A stretch of 64,000 nucleotides of DNA from Enoplolaimus lenunculus. Taxonomy: Eukaryota; Nematoda; Enoplea; Enoplida; Thoracostomopsidae. Below the pieces are notes generated by a model that did not search any database, was not told where the DNA came from, and saw only the letters and a list, made by a program, of their open reading frames with translations. The position numbers were made by a program, and so were the translations under genes. Positions 37,401 to 47,100 of the stretch are shown here, one piece after another (the stretch's first letter is position 1; the number at the start of each line of letters is the position of its first letter). Where the stretch lies: the NCBI GenBank assembly GCA_030248215.1, contig JASANG010003026.1:1-64000 (forward strand), written 5' to 3'.

Positions 37401-40089
37401 TTACTGCATGTCTTCAAATTCAAGAGCTGTTCCTGCCACATAAGTTTAAAAGCACTATAAATTCATAAAATTATAAAATAATCACAATTACCGCTTCAAG
37501 AGCACACCGGGCAAGCATAACATTTGAATTTGACAACGCGATTCTGCCCAGTTTAAACCACAAGTGAAAATCAACAGGATCCAGTTTCAACGCCTGGAAA
37601 GGATCAATAATTAATGTGAAGACTCCATAATAATGTAATAAACCGTAATCATCATTTTTAAGGTACTAGAACTATAATACATCCAATTACTGCATCTTTG
37701 CAACTATTTGCCAAACAACACTGCTTAGATTTCATGTAACAGAAAGCCATATTCCATTTTGAATTAGCAAAGTTCTTCGGTATGTCTTGGTGTATTGAAT
37801 TTATTAACTTATTTATATTATCATACAAGCATACGATGCCCAAAGGCCTGTTTTGATGATACTATATACAAAACACACTTTATATTCAAGCTTTACAATA
37901 TTATATGTCAAGAATTAACAATATACGTAGAGTTATGGCAACATTACTTCACACTCACCGAAAGCAAAAAACGAACTGACTCCGTGAAGTCACGCAATTC
38001 ACAGCATACATCGGCCAGATTTTGGAGAACTTTACGTTTCAAGGGTAGTAAATGAGCAGGTTTCGACGCCTTGGATGATGTGGCTTCAAAACCTTTGTAC
38101 TTGCTCGATAATGACGACAGCTAAAACAACTAATACGGCTGTTCACAATAGGCTTGCTTGAGTTCACAAGCTCCGAAATCTTTCATATTTCAAGTTGTTT
38201 AACGCCTACTAGTACCTATGAAGGATTGAGACAGGCGCCGTCTCGGTCTCGACAAGTCTCCGTATTTGGCTGGTCTCAGTTTCGGTCTCGTGTTACTGAG
38301 TCTGGGTAGGTTTTCAACCGAGACCGACACGTTAAGTTTACATTAACTATTAACTTACCAGTCGTAATGGGAATACATGTATTGGGCGAAGCTCGAACAC
38401 ACTTAAGCAATTAGGCTAATATAACTATTCAATTTTCGTTTCTGAAGGTTTGTAGACAATTTATTCAGATTCCTCGCATACAAAAACCCTTACTTGCTGA
38501 AATTAGATTGTTCGTAACCCTAACAATTAGCAAACAAATATATCTTAAGTCCTAATTTAGACTTAACCAATTATGCAAATTAGCCTATAGCTAATAAACG
38601 GGTCACAACGGTTCCTGAGATTCTTTTCAGATGGTAAACGGACGGACGTACATCTATCTTTTATCTCCTGAGAACAATATATAAAACACTTCACTAAGCT
38701 CCGAGCTTTCCTCGGAGTTTCGCTTCGCTCAATAATTTCAGTTTATCAGCAGCAATTATAAATTTTATAACGGACAAAAAACTTGAGCATGCTAAAAATA
38801 TAGCGAAAAATAATTTTAGCCCACACAATACCCGGTTCCAGTTCCGGTAAAAAATTCAATATCCTTCCCGGTTCCATTTAATTAATATCCGGTCTCACCC
38901 TGGCAGTAATTAAAACAAGCTACGTATGTAATTAGTACATAGATACGTATTGCTGATCGCTTATATTCCTAGTTATAGTATTAAGAGAAGCACAAAACAA
39001 TTTTATAAATTGTATATTTAGTTTGTCGTTAACGATGTCGTCCGTACACAGCAATATGTTTTGATAAGACAGAGTCTGTGTTTCATCATCGACTCATGGT
39101 TATGCTAAACAATTTAGCATTGATATCTGTTCATTACGAAGGTGGAATAGAAGAAATATAATCCAACAAATATCCGCCCAGGAAGATTTTTTACCGAAGA
39201 AAGATATTCGGTTAAACCCTTGTGTATATATGTATAATATTGGCAAAACCGGACGCGGATATCGGTTTTGCTGCATACTAAATCGAATCCGGATATTTTG
39301 TTGCACCCTGTATATATCAGGGTGCACGGACTCAGAATCGGGATGCATTTTGAATCGTAATTCTATTCAGAATGTGGATTCCCGTTGCACCATGATACAT
39401 ACGTATGTATAATTAAACGCAATTTAAGCATTGGCAAACGGGATCAAAAACTGGTACGTATGTACTTACCTTCGGTGCAGCTATACTATGAAGCAATGAC
39501 GACAGCGTTTTTCTTCCTTCATCTAGTGAACTATTTTTGAGCAACACGAGGGCTTTGTTATATTGCACTTCTGCTTTTGCTTCCTGAAAATGTACGAAAC
39601 GATAGGATTTTCTAGCCGGCTTTTCGATCGCTTTACCTCATACGTATATAAATTCTAGCGCAAAGGTAAGCGCTCTCTATTATTAGTACACAAGGGCTAT
39701 GATGAACGTTACTTTTTCTTTATAATTCTGCATCATCCACTTTTATTTTAAAACATGTGCTTAAAGAATTGCTTGGATTACCATATTTACAAATACAAAC
39801 GTGAGATACATAACAGTCAGACTCACTGATGCCCGTCAAGAAGTGAAATTGATAGCATTGCAACTCACTACTATGTGTAAAAGGTATAGGCAAAGAATCG
39901 GCAATTTTTGCAGTTCCGATGCCAATGCGTATGGAAATTGCCGATAAATAGGAGCGCATCCCGATATGTATATAATGTTTTTACCAGAAGTTCTTCCGTT
40001 TCTTCAACTTCAGAATCAGAGTCATTATTACTGCTTTCAGTGCTCTCGGAATCGTCATTAATGGGAACGAATGAGCACAGTCTAGCCAT
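14965..40089 (-). CDS. CABIN1: CABIN1 orthologue, 28-exon gene (whole coding span)
   Basis: CABIN1 (related to yeast Hir3) is the TPR scaffold of the HIRA-UBN-CABIN1 complex that deposits histone H3.3. In vertebrates it also binds calcineurin and MEF2. Exons, 5' to 3': 40089-39985, 39583-39470, 38120-37959, 37593-37492, 37432-37372, 35616-35493, 34732-34681, 33996-33887, 32758-32698, 32443-32371, 32111-31824, 31350-30870, 30567-30332, 28659-27703, 27319-27045, 26860-26582, 26242-26015, 24848-24675, 24397-24289, 23918-23701, 23443-23202, 22744-22663, 21290-21147, 20942-20838, 20201-20038, 19767-19353, 18430-18224, 16476-14965. All junctions are GT/AG and keep phase, giving about 2,359 aa (human about 2,220). 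The start is the ATG at 40089. Exons 5, 7, 8 and 22 rest mainly on phase and weak similarity; the exon 16 donor is uncertain. Introns not listed separately hold only AT-rich sequence or repeat fragments. Confidence 0.93.
18224..19767 (-). CDS. CABIN1: CABIN1 exons 26-27: helical region after the TPR core (residues ~1649-1856)
   Basis: Exon 26 starts KQYLLEHCRMELCHRAFLFA, matching human [20 protein letters not shown]. It then has ACKDLCIDIYIAWQECRR, which resembles human KTLLLDAYRVWQQGQKG, and a short acidic/Thr linker where the human protein has hundreds of disordered residues. Exon 27 (KMEQNVVIRGELARKRQLNA, then Ser/Asn/Ala-rich) has no clear human counterpart. It is placed by its phase-0 splice sites (TTTTTAG acceptor, CAG|GTAAAT donor). 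Confidence 0.8.
20038..28659 (-). CDS. CABIN1: CABIN1 exons 14-25: conserved TPR core (residues ~656-1648)
   Basis: This is the best-conserved part. Exon 15 has LMTAHEHLGNEHG and EQCFYCLYNYPTKKRR, matching human LLNTAHEYLG and EQCFYCLYSFPSKKSK. Exon 16 has FELVKPEVIPEFDDY (human FEYFKPKTLPEFDSY). Exon 17 has ELYHLLGDYYFKYQHYDKAA and NETRFDSWGGLALVKA (human [34 protein letters not shown]). Exon 18 has HTLWIEYGSFAYE (human LSLWIEYGTMSYA). Exon 20 has EEWLQAYMLGKLSEK, exon 21 AKYPKKITYQNPAHLSLEAL, exon 23 RRFPMQYKALYWLARLYF, exon 24 GLFQDRKQTNLFQ and exon 25 RIPSDDIDRSGCFAAHMYRS. Exon 16 is modelled with the donor GAC|GTTGAA (26582). A more consensus-like donor (GAGG|GTAATT) lies about 25 bases further, behind an in-frame TGA. 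Confidence 0.93.
20260..20536. repeat. CCAGGTTGCAACCGG hAT-like repeat in CABIN1 intron 24
   Basis: It starts ACCAGGTTGCAACCGGAATT and contains several TTCCGATT/AATTCCGG pieces, ending near TCTGTTACCGGTTAATGAC. It resembles the 36250 element in style. A matching far terminus and target duplication were not resolved. Confidence 0.4.
21559..21640. repeat. Solo left end of a CAGGGTGTGACCGGATATT hAT-like repeat
   Basis: CAGGGTGTGACCGGATATTA is followed by GGAGCCGGATATTG and ACCGGAACCGGATATT. It is the same terminal style as the complete element at 36250-36676, but no second terminus is nearby. Confidence 0.5.
21815..22588. mobile_element. Element with AAGTGCGC TIR and GTCGCGGTTT subterminal repeats (CABIN1 intron 22)
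   Basis: The ends are AAGTGCGCAGAAACAGCG and (reverse complement) AAGTGCGCTCTCGATCGCG. Both subterminal zones hold many copies of a 10-15 bp motif of type GTCGCGGTTTTAACNGCG, in direct orientation on the left (21855-22030) and as the complement on the right (22395-22560). The middle (22060-22190) contains a second set of GGTCCGGT/GGACCGTGG palindromic motifs, probably another element inserted. No transposase ORF is present. Confidence 0.75.
25104..25522. mobile_element. Element with TTGGCGGAGGT inverted ends (CABIN1 intron 17)
   Basis: The left end is TTGGCGGAGGTACGGAG; the reverse complement of the right end is TTGGCGGAGGTGCGGAAT. It is about 420 bp with no obvious target duplication and no coding capacity. 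Confidence 0.65.
29157..30125. mobile_element. ATTGAGCGAAGC-family element with four internal tandem monomers (CABIN1 intron 13)
   Basis: The outer ends TTACCAGT and ACTGGTAA form an 8-bp TIR. Just inside, ATTGAGCGAAGC and GCTTCGCTCAAT form a second 12-bp inverted pair. Between them lie about four tandem monomers (roughly 155-175 bp) near 29400, 29575, 29750 and 29905, each with CACTAATTATT-like, AAGGGTTTTTGGGTGC and GATAACTGAATAGTTAGCTAAT-like blocks. A GTCCGTCTGTCCGTCCG block lies near the left end. No ORF is present. The copy at 38355 has a single monomer. Confidence 0.8.
30332..32443 (-). CDS. CABIN1: CABIN1 exons 10-13: linker with KRRS motif and helical block (residues ~297-656)
   Basis: Exons 10-11 encode a low-complexity acidic linker ending in EISKRRSTRLNTFFSD, which parallels human AKRRSARVRNTKCKKEE, a basic nuclear-type motif. 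Exon 12 (MDRLKKYILPNFSSKKL ... DELDRFLHHYNGKPILCIIE ... SWPKALIRTVYECFLVW) follows human FQELLMKFLPSRLRK ... VHEFLLENLTNGGILELMM ... PPGLAEVVLSVYHSWRR. Exon 13 leads through NALRIVKCFVPVVLNF to GPGTWYIFERSAVF and joins exon 14 within an Asn codon. The exon 11 donor is GACG|GTGCAG; without it the frame would stop shortly after, at 31804. Confidence 0.85.
32698..40089 (-). CDS. CABIN1: CABIN1 exons 1-9: N-terminal TPR region (residues ~1-297)
   Basis: Exon 1 encodes an acidic leader (MARLCSFVPINDD, then Ser/Asp/Glu-rich). It matches in position the short N-terminus of human CABIN1, which runs into EAEAFALYHKALDLQ; here exon 2 reads EAKAEVQYNKALVLL. Exon 4 (ALKLDPVDFHLWFKLGRIAL) matches human [20 protein letters not shown], a classic TPR helix pair. 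Exon 6 (DCIYYVYEALNMNSNYDRGL) matches the human segment with YFICKALEKDCRYSKGL. Exon 9 (YQSLGNALLVQYLHMVSTEQ) matches human KCLGESLLAMYNHL. Exon 5 (61 bp) is phase-consistent but about six residues shorter than the human segment it should cover. A G+AT junction makes the Asp that opens exon 6. Introns 2 and 5 hold mobile elements. Confidence 0.85.
33590..33705. repeat. C-rich repeat fragment with a poly-C run (CABIN1 intron 8)
   Basis: A run of 13 C is followed by CAGATCATCTGCCCCCAGC, TTGCCCCCCAGG and GGAAATTTTCCAGC. It resembles the GC-rich modules of the 1-7412 palindrome arms. The termini are not resolved. Confidence 0.45.
34255..34640. repeat. TTCCTGTTCCGG hAT-like repeat (CABIN1 intron 7)
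   Basis: AATTCCTGTTCCGGTCG on the left and TTTCAATTCCTGTTCTG with GTTTTGGAACCCTGAA on the right look like the two sides of a degenerate element. The inverted ends are poor and no target duplication is visible. Confidence 0.4.
36250..36676. mobile_element. hAT MITE with perfect 8-bp TSD (CABIN1 intron 5)
   Basis: The element starts CAGGGTGCGACCGGATATCC and ends GGTCGCAACCTG. Multiple GGATCCGG and TTCCGGTATCCGG motifs lie near both ends. The flanks GATATTGC (36242-36249) and GATATTGC (36677-36684) are identical, an 8-bp duplication. Length is 427 bp with no transposase ORF. Confidence 0.92.
38355..38745. mobile_element. ATTGAGCGAAGC-family element, single monomer (CABIN1 intron 2)
   Basis: Reverse-oriented relative of 29157-30125. 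It opens TTACCAGTCGTAATGG and ATTGGGCGAAGCTCGAAC, and closes with CGGAGTTTCGCTTCGCTCAA. It carries one internal monomer instead of four, plus the CGTCCGTCCG-type block (here GACGGACG). Confidence 0.8.
38829..38903. repeat. Solo right end of a CAGGGTGAGACCGG hAT-like repeat
   Basis: ACCCGGTTCCAGTTCCGG, then ATATCCGGTCTCACCCTGG. This is the terminal style of the 36250 element; no left end is evident. Confidence 0.5.
39230..39412. repeat. Two back-to-back CAGGGTGC hAT-like ends (CABIN1 intron 2)
   Basis: One repeat ends TTTTGTTGCACCCTG. After TATATAT another begins CAGGGTGCACGGACTCAG and runs to about CCCGTTGCACC. Tail-to-head abutment suggests insertion of one element at the end of another. 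Confidence 0.5.
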
Positions 40090-40458
40090 GTTCAAAGCAC
40101 GTAAAGTATATACCTGATTGTATATGTACCTTGAATAGCGTGAGCGCCGGGGTTCGTTAAAGGCCTAAAACTTTAATCACTTGCTGATAAGAATGAATAA
40201 ACTAATCATTTTGAATGTCTTTAGCTTGGTTTGTTTGCTGCAAAAATTAGGTCGAATTGAAAATCAAAATCAGAACTCATTGGCAGGTGGAGCTTCAGCG
40301 TGCTCCCCCCTTCGCTCTAGCTATGACATTTCCTTGACCTCTGTTGTCTTTCTAATTCCCAGCCATTGTGGCTGTTTGATCTTCATTCGTATCCGGTGCT
40401 CTGTATTATGTGTCATATCCCTTATGTTGTGACAATGCGCTTATCATTTTCTGCAAAT

Positions 40459-40702
40459 TCATCTTTTTTGTCTAGTTTTTGCCAAATTCAAAATGTTATC
40501 ATGCTTATTTGCCTTTTTCTCTTCTAACATTTCATTATTATTATTATCAGAATTGTCGAAGTTTCTCGCATATCGGGTGGCCATTTTTGACGAGCTATCA
40601 ACTGGTTTTGGGATAGGATTTTCGCGTTTTCCGAGCAAAGTAATCTGTTTAATGTCGGAATCAGCATAGTTCAAAGGCTTAGAATCACAGTTTCGGGACC
40701 TG
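40459..40702 (-). CDS. Possible terminal exon upstream of CABIN1
   Basis: Behind an acceptor-like TATGTTTCGCAG the frame runs open for 80 codons to a TGA: SRNCDSKPLNYADSDIKQIT and on through an Asn/Glu/Lys-rich tail to TRQKR. Composition is hydrophilic and protein-like, with N/K homopolymer tendencies. It lies about 370 bp upstream of the CABIN1 start on the same strand. It could be the last exon of another gene whose upstream exons were not found, or chance. No family is recognised. Confidence 0.25.
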
Positions 40703-42727
40703 CGAAACATATGTGTGATAATTTATTACTTTTTGTAATTTAGTGATTTTTGAACTGTTGGCGAGTTTGAGTGCCGGTTACGTGAGATGTATTTTAAGAT
40801 CCTGGCAAAGTTTGGCGTAGTTTATCCATTTACATTGGACTTTTCATGTATGTATACTTTTCGGTCGTACAGACCCTCGCTCGAAAATGATTCTCGGTGG
40901 AACCTTCGGATCGTTCGAAAATCCCAGTTTTGGCCTGTCCAGACCTTACACTCCTGAATGCATCATTTTGACGCTGTATGGGTGCGATGTAGGCAGAGGG
41001 CACTGCGCCATCGAACCCAATATATTTGACTCCAGAATCGCAGGTGCTACGTTTCCAAAATATGACCCTTTGTTTCAAATCATATTTCAAAAAACATGAT
41101 TTTGAATACAAACTTTTGCTGCCACCGTGGTGAACCGAACATATACAAAGCGCACTAGCTATACTATTTCATTTTCTGCAAATAAGGGAATACGTTGCTC
41201 TAATTCAAAAGTTAGGCCATGATATTAAGAGGGGCGTAACCATAGTTTAAGAATATTTCTAAAGCTAAGCCTGAGCCTTAGCGCGAGAACAAACTTATAA
41301 CTAAGCCTAAGCATGAGCCTTGCTAAACAAAAATTTGTCTCAAGCTTAATGTTATTCCATTAATGTCCGGTGAAAAAAGTTTACCCTCAAAGTAACAAGG
41401 GCCAAGATTTTTCTTGGAAAACTGAAGTTTTATTTTAAAATAATTCAGTGCCACAAGCTGTTTCATAAACGTAGTCTTAAAATAAAGAAACTTCGTTACC
41501 ATCTAACACTAGCAAATATTCGTTAATAAATTTTATACTCGTTGCAACATCTCACAGCCTGTAATACAGTGCGGTGTTCATGTCATGCCATCACTTACAT
41601 GGGAAGTTATCAATAAACTGCTCAGCGTTTATAAGTGTAAACAGAGCATCAATATTCGTCAATGTGTCCATTGCAAGTATTACATAGCTAGGTGTCTTGA
41701 TTTCAATCACACTTGTTTGTAATGCTAATTTTCTATTAAAAATTGTTTGAAACACGGGCTCAATTGTTCATCATTTCTTCTTTCCGCGCGAAGTTTTACT
41801 CGAGTTTTCATGCGCAACTATGGTCTCATGTGCGCACTATCTTTAAGGGTTGAACACAGTTATAGTAGAATCTAAGCGCTTATGTTATTGAGTATGGGCA
41901 CTTGCGAAATGCGGATGCTTGAAGGCAAATAAATACCTTATCCTGATACTGTGCATTTGTAAAATACCGAAGCATGTGTGGTGCCTTCATGTGCAATATC
42001 AGTGAAAACACGAAAGAACCAATGTACATATTGTGACAATTTTGGAATTGAGGAGATTCACGGAAAGCGCGACATTCTGGTCTCCCTCCGGAATTTTTTG
42101 ACATTTCTGGTAAAAACTCAATTGAGCGGACCAAAAGAGGCGATCTTGGTTCCTTTTTACTTCCCGTTCTTTGCGCAGTCAATCGGAATTGAAATTTTGA
42201 CCTTTTAATTTTATGCCAACCTGTTATACGATGCATAAAAATTTTGCATCATTTATCTGTTAAATTGTTTTCGATCAGTTAACTTATCAATATATATTTG
42301 ATTAGCTTTACGGAACCGAAATATAATTGCCAATTTGTTCATTACGACGTTGTTGAGAATTGTTCCCAGCCAACAGGCACTCTAAATCAATAATATTATA
42401 GTTGTTAATACAATTTATTCGCATAGTCACAAAATTTGTAGTTACTATTCCGCTTCCTTTTCCAATTCCGGTATAAATTTGCTATTTCAATTCCGATTAC
42501 GGTATAATCGAGTTCCGCTTTGAACACTGACTTGCGCAATGGCAATCTGGGACGTGGAGTCAAGTAAAAACCTCGTGTGGCTGCTGCAAATCGGTAAAAT
42601 GGCGATGCATATGTAATGCCTTCATGCTTCATGTGCAGCAGAAGTAAAACGCGAAAGAACTAAGTAACATGTAGTAAAAAACAGTTTAGGTTCTTATAGG
42701 GCAGAAAAACAAAGAAATTAAGCAGCT
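40703..42727. other. Divergent intergenic region, CABIN1 side
   Basis: 40853-41090 has noticeably higher GC than its flanks and is open in both directions (93 aa minus, 70 aa plus), with no recognised family. 41231-41345 is a degenerate CTAAGCCTGAGCC (TTAGGC-type) repeat starting GAGGGGCGTAACC. 41960-42210 contains a plus-strand phrase CVVPSCAISVKTRKNQC that recalls the first half of a THAP zinc finger. A related broken phrase lies at 42604-42655. Both promoters presumably lie in 40.1-43.2 kb, but no TATA or initiator can be called with confidence. Confidence 0.4.
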
Positions 42728-42852
42728 GAGTGTGGGGCAGTGTGGCTCAGTGGTACTGCAGTGCGCTAGACTGAAAACAGTCGCTGCAGTCTCAATGTCA
42801 CTCAGAACGAAATACGTATATACCTTCGTTTTGTACCCTTACCTACCAACTT
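42728..42852 (+). repeat. tRNA-derived SINE head
   Basis: TGGCTCAGTGGTACTGCAGT contains a perfect A-box-like TGGCTCAGTGG. It is followed by an anticodon-arm-like CTAGACTGAAAACAGTC and a poor B box (TCTCAATGTCAC). Downstream ACGAAATACGTATATACCTT does not look like a tRNA acceptor stem. This fits a tRNA-derived SINE or tRNA pseudogene rather than a working tRNA gene. Confidence 0.5.
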
Positions 42853-43224
42853 ATGACAGACGCCTATCAACACTGATTTGCAAATAAACAAATATTTTGA
42901 ATAATTCACATGGAACATTTATTCCCAAGTTATGCAGCATTTTGAGAACACAGGTATTGGTATCGGTATCCTAGGGAGGTTGTTGGTAGTTAAATCGCTC
43001 AGTTCAGTGAACTATCCCTGAGATACGTTGCTTTCTAATCACTAGTCAGCTGCTGAATTATTATTTTTAATTTTATAGAACTGCTGCATTAACTTGAATT
43101 TTTTCTGCCAACATGCGTCCATATGTCACAATTCCTTCATACTAACTGAAATATTGAATTGCATGCGTATGAGAACAACATTTAGTTGTGTGCAAACTAG
43201 ACATACCTAAACAATTTTCGTCAA

Positions 43225-44131
43225 ATGGATAGTAGTGGTGACAGTGATGAAGATGTATATAACTCGATGCCACAGCGCAATCGTGCGATGGATTATGACC
43301 CAAATCCACATATGGTGGTTATAACGAAGTCGGAGTCTGGATTTGGATTCAATGTCCGTGGTAAGAGTGCTGACTGTGATTGTTTTGTGCCAGAATTGTT
43401 TCCAATTGTTAAAAAGTCAACCAGAAAACGACCTACGTGTGGACGTTTCTCCTACGAGATTTTCAGGAACCGCTGAACGGATTGTGATAAACTTCTTGTT
43501 TTATCGTAGTATACCGGAGCTGGATAACAAGTATACGTTGCCACAAGTTGCATTAATTTTTGTTAATAGTTGCAAGTGATGGTTTATCGCATCTCTGCTT
43601 ACCTATCGGTATTTTTAGGACAAGTTAGTGAAGGTGGACAGTTACGCAGCATAAACGGTCAACTGTATGCTCCCTTGCAACATGTGAGCGCCGTTTTGCA
43701 ACAAGGCGCTGCTGAAATAGCTGGTGTTCGTCGAGGGGATCGAATATTAGAAGTGTAAATTTGTTTATCTCTGTCATATTTTTTGCTGCAGTTAAGGATT
43801 TATTATTATTATTATTATAGTAAGTCCTGTTATTTTCCTTATGTCGTGGATATATATACCTACAAATCAAACCCAATTAATGAAAATTTAATGGATATTG
43901 CTGCAAAATATATTTAGACACGCACCATTGGCAAAGCCAGGCCTTGGGCATCTCTAGTATGCATACCAATTTGCTCAGTATTGTACCTAAACACATACTT
44001 TAATATACGTATTACCTGTCTTCAGAAACGGTGTCTCCGTCGAAGGTGCAACGCATAAACAAGTGGTAGATCTGATTAAAGCAGGTGGCAATCGACTTGC
44101 TTTGCTTGTGATCTCGGTGCATCCGAGTGAA
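43225..44131 (+). CDS. SNX27: SNX27 exons 1-3: PDZ domain (residues ~31-126)
   Basis: The carboxylate-binding loop is SGFGFNVRG (human SGYGFNVRG). The next segment, [20 protein letters not shown], is nearly identical to the human beta3-beta4 hairpin that docks VPS26, so retromer binding is probably kept. The class I selecting His is in [12 protein letters not shown]. The stretch [20 protein letters not shown] matches human [20 protein letters not shown]. Intron 1 (43361-43618) contains a fragment of the ATTGAGCGAAGC family (TTTTCAGGAACCGCTGAACG). Confidence 0.95.
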
Positions 44132-47100
44132 GTTAGTAGTATTTGTATGGTTTGGTTTGGGTTCTTGGAATTGTTTTTATTAGCAGTTATGTCTTTGCTG
44201 CTGCTTATCTCGAACGTTATCAAACAAAAGTAGTGGGGATTTTCGCTCGCTTCTCTTGGTTGAAGCATGATATATACTTTTTTATTACACAACAATAAAC
44301 ATTAAAACGGCGACGTTTCCTTGTTTATAAAGTAAACATGTTAATGTTATGATTGTGTTTGCCAGTTAATTTTACTCAGGTGGACCGATTGGATCCGTCT
44401 CCTTTGCAAGATGATACTGATTTGCATAGTGCATATACGTATGACTACTCAGAGAAACGGTCTTTGCCCATCACTATTCCTGATTATCAATGGATCGTTC
44501 GAAATGAAGAAAAATTTGTGGTACTTACATATGCATTATGGGTGAAACGCACGATCGTGCGTATTATGGTGTATGGCTTTCGCAAATGTCTCGCTTCTAA
44601 TGAAAACCATGACAAACAGCGCGGCAATCCTTACTGAATACTCTACTGATTGAATGCGACGAAATTAAAATAGTTGATTGTAAATGTTAGGCATAACTGG
44701 GTTTAATGATGATCAGGTTGTTCAATCAGGATGCAACCTGATGTCGAATTGCAGGGTAGTGAGTTAGTGCAGTGCAATTTCATTGGTCTCTTAAGCATAA
44801 CCCATGTGTCAATCAGATTTTCATTATCACCGTTAGCTTCGCATTGCCCAATACATTGAAATGCAATCACATAAAAAGGTAAATAGTCTTTGTACAATTG
44901 AAGAAATGTTCTGACCGTTTTAAAATGCGTCGGAATTGGTTTTTTTGCAGGACGCTAAACTCAGAACAAATATTTGGTTGCATCCTGCTTTATGCTAGTT
45001 AGTGGTAATTGTAAATGACTTATAGAACATTGTGTGAAGAAAGGACGAGTAATTTCTAGTTTCTGGGTTTTTCTAGACTCACATTCACGATATTTTTGAT
45101 TAATTTTCTGTACTTTTCTGTTGTTTACGGCAAATACCTAAGTTTATCAAACTGCAAATATACATCATGTTTTTGTGTTTCTGTCGAAAATTTATGCTAT
45201 GATAAACTGTGTTCAGGTATATAATATTCATATGGCGGGTCGACATCTATGCTCGCGTCGCTATTCAGAGTTTTCGCAACTGCAGCAGTGTTTACGACGC
45301 GAATTTGTCGACTTCCAGTTTCCGAAATTACCAAGCAAATGGCCCTTTGGACTTAACGAACAAGCACTCGATGCACGGCGCCGTGGCTTGGAGCAGTACT
45401 TAGAAAAGAGTTTGTACAGTTTGTATTTTTGATACCATATTGGGTAATGCGCTGCGAAGATATATTTAATTTAAATTTCTGCTGTGGCGTAGTGCTTTAC
45501 TATTTAAGCCTATCAACTCTTCTGTTTTGGTATGCTTGAGTTTGATTTAGGCAATTGATTGAGTTAAGAATGAAATAATATCACGAGTTCCTACAATTAT
45601 TTGTAATTAATGAGCGAATCAATTTAAAGTTTGGACAACATTTTATACAATTCTTTGTGTTTGATTTTCAGTCTGTTCTGTGCGAGTGATCGCCGAATGT
45701 GATATAATGCAAGAATTTCTCATGGATCAAAATGGCGCTGATGTGAGTAGTTTAAATTGATACTGGTTCACTCGCAGTTGGAATATTAAACAGTTTTCGT
45801 TTAGTTAACTCAAATCTAACGGATTTTTTAAATCTTGAACTTAATGTAAATCAAGACATGTGTTTGGTACATATTCAATGAATATTTTTTACTAGATTTT
45901 TGAAGTTTCACTGTAATATGTTGCTTCAATGCCTTATTTTGTTGTCAGCGAAATAAAACACAGAAGCACTGTGTGGTTAAATGGGTTTTTGGACGAAAAA
46001 TAAAGGTAGTGTGTAATTAATTTCCGTGGAACAAGATGCAAGTGAAGCACCGGCAACAAATTTACTGTGTTATCTTCATCAAATATTTTATACAACTGGT
46101 TTAGGCTGGCAGCTGCGAAGTTGATCTAAGAATACTACTGCCGGACCTGAGCACAGTAACAGTTACTGTAAAGCGTAACAGTTGTACTGATGTTGTTTAC
46201 AGGGTATGTTTGTTTTTGGTATTTTATTGATACATCGCGTTTTAAACTAATAATGTTTTCATCGTAATATGTGGTGGAGTTGGGGATCAGCGCTGCCGCA
46301 AAAATATTTTAGTCAATGGAAATATTGCACAACATGAATAGTAATTACGTACGTTGTATTAGAGCTGTGCTCAAATTTAAATGCTAACACCCGTATCTAT
46401 AAAACATATGCTGTATATACGTTTTTGCTTACAACCTACCACTGAGCATTGTTGATGTTTCAGGCCTTAACGAGGCGTTTGAATTTATCGTCTGAAACAG
46501 CTGGTTATTTCGCTTTGTTTGAGTTTATCGATTATAGTTTCGGTTAGTGAATAATTCTATACAGATGCTGCCTAGTAATTGTGTAACAGTTGCAATTAAT
46601 ACGTTCATCAAGTGGAAGCCCGATTAAAGTACAATGGTAAACTTTTGTACTATACACCCAACCTTTCAAAAAAAGTAGTGTATTATGTAATTGTAATTTA
46701 AACGGGTCATACGTATAGCTTCGTTCCAGACCTTAAAATGGGTATCCGCTATGGGTGAAGTAAAGTGCAAGCAGTAAGAGATGTTTTAGTGATGTAATTG
46801 TGTAAAATACCATATATTTTACAAACTCGGTGTACGCCTATAACTTGAATACCTCTTGGTTCGAGGTTTCATTTTGAAACTTCAAATATTACAAATATTT
46901 AATTTGTTACTGCTTTGACGGTGTAAATTTTGTTATTGTTTTCTGTAACTGGTTGACTCCTTAGATTCGTGTGAATTGCAGTTTAGTTCTTTGTTTTTCA
47001 GAACGCAAAATACGGTCTCAAGAAATACCACATTCCTTATATATACAAAACTATTCATCAGCAGCGTCCACATGCCTCTTGTTAAGAAAATGGGTGTTTT

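Noticed and set aside
40830-41111. 93-aa minus-strand ORF in a GC-richer patch
   Set aside because: Open on both strands. No splice junction in the right phase to the exon-like ORF at 40459-40702 could be made.
42728-42800. Functional tRNA gene
   Set aside because: The B box is poor and no acceptor stem pairs with the start.
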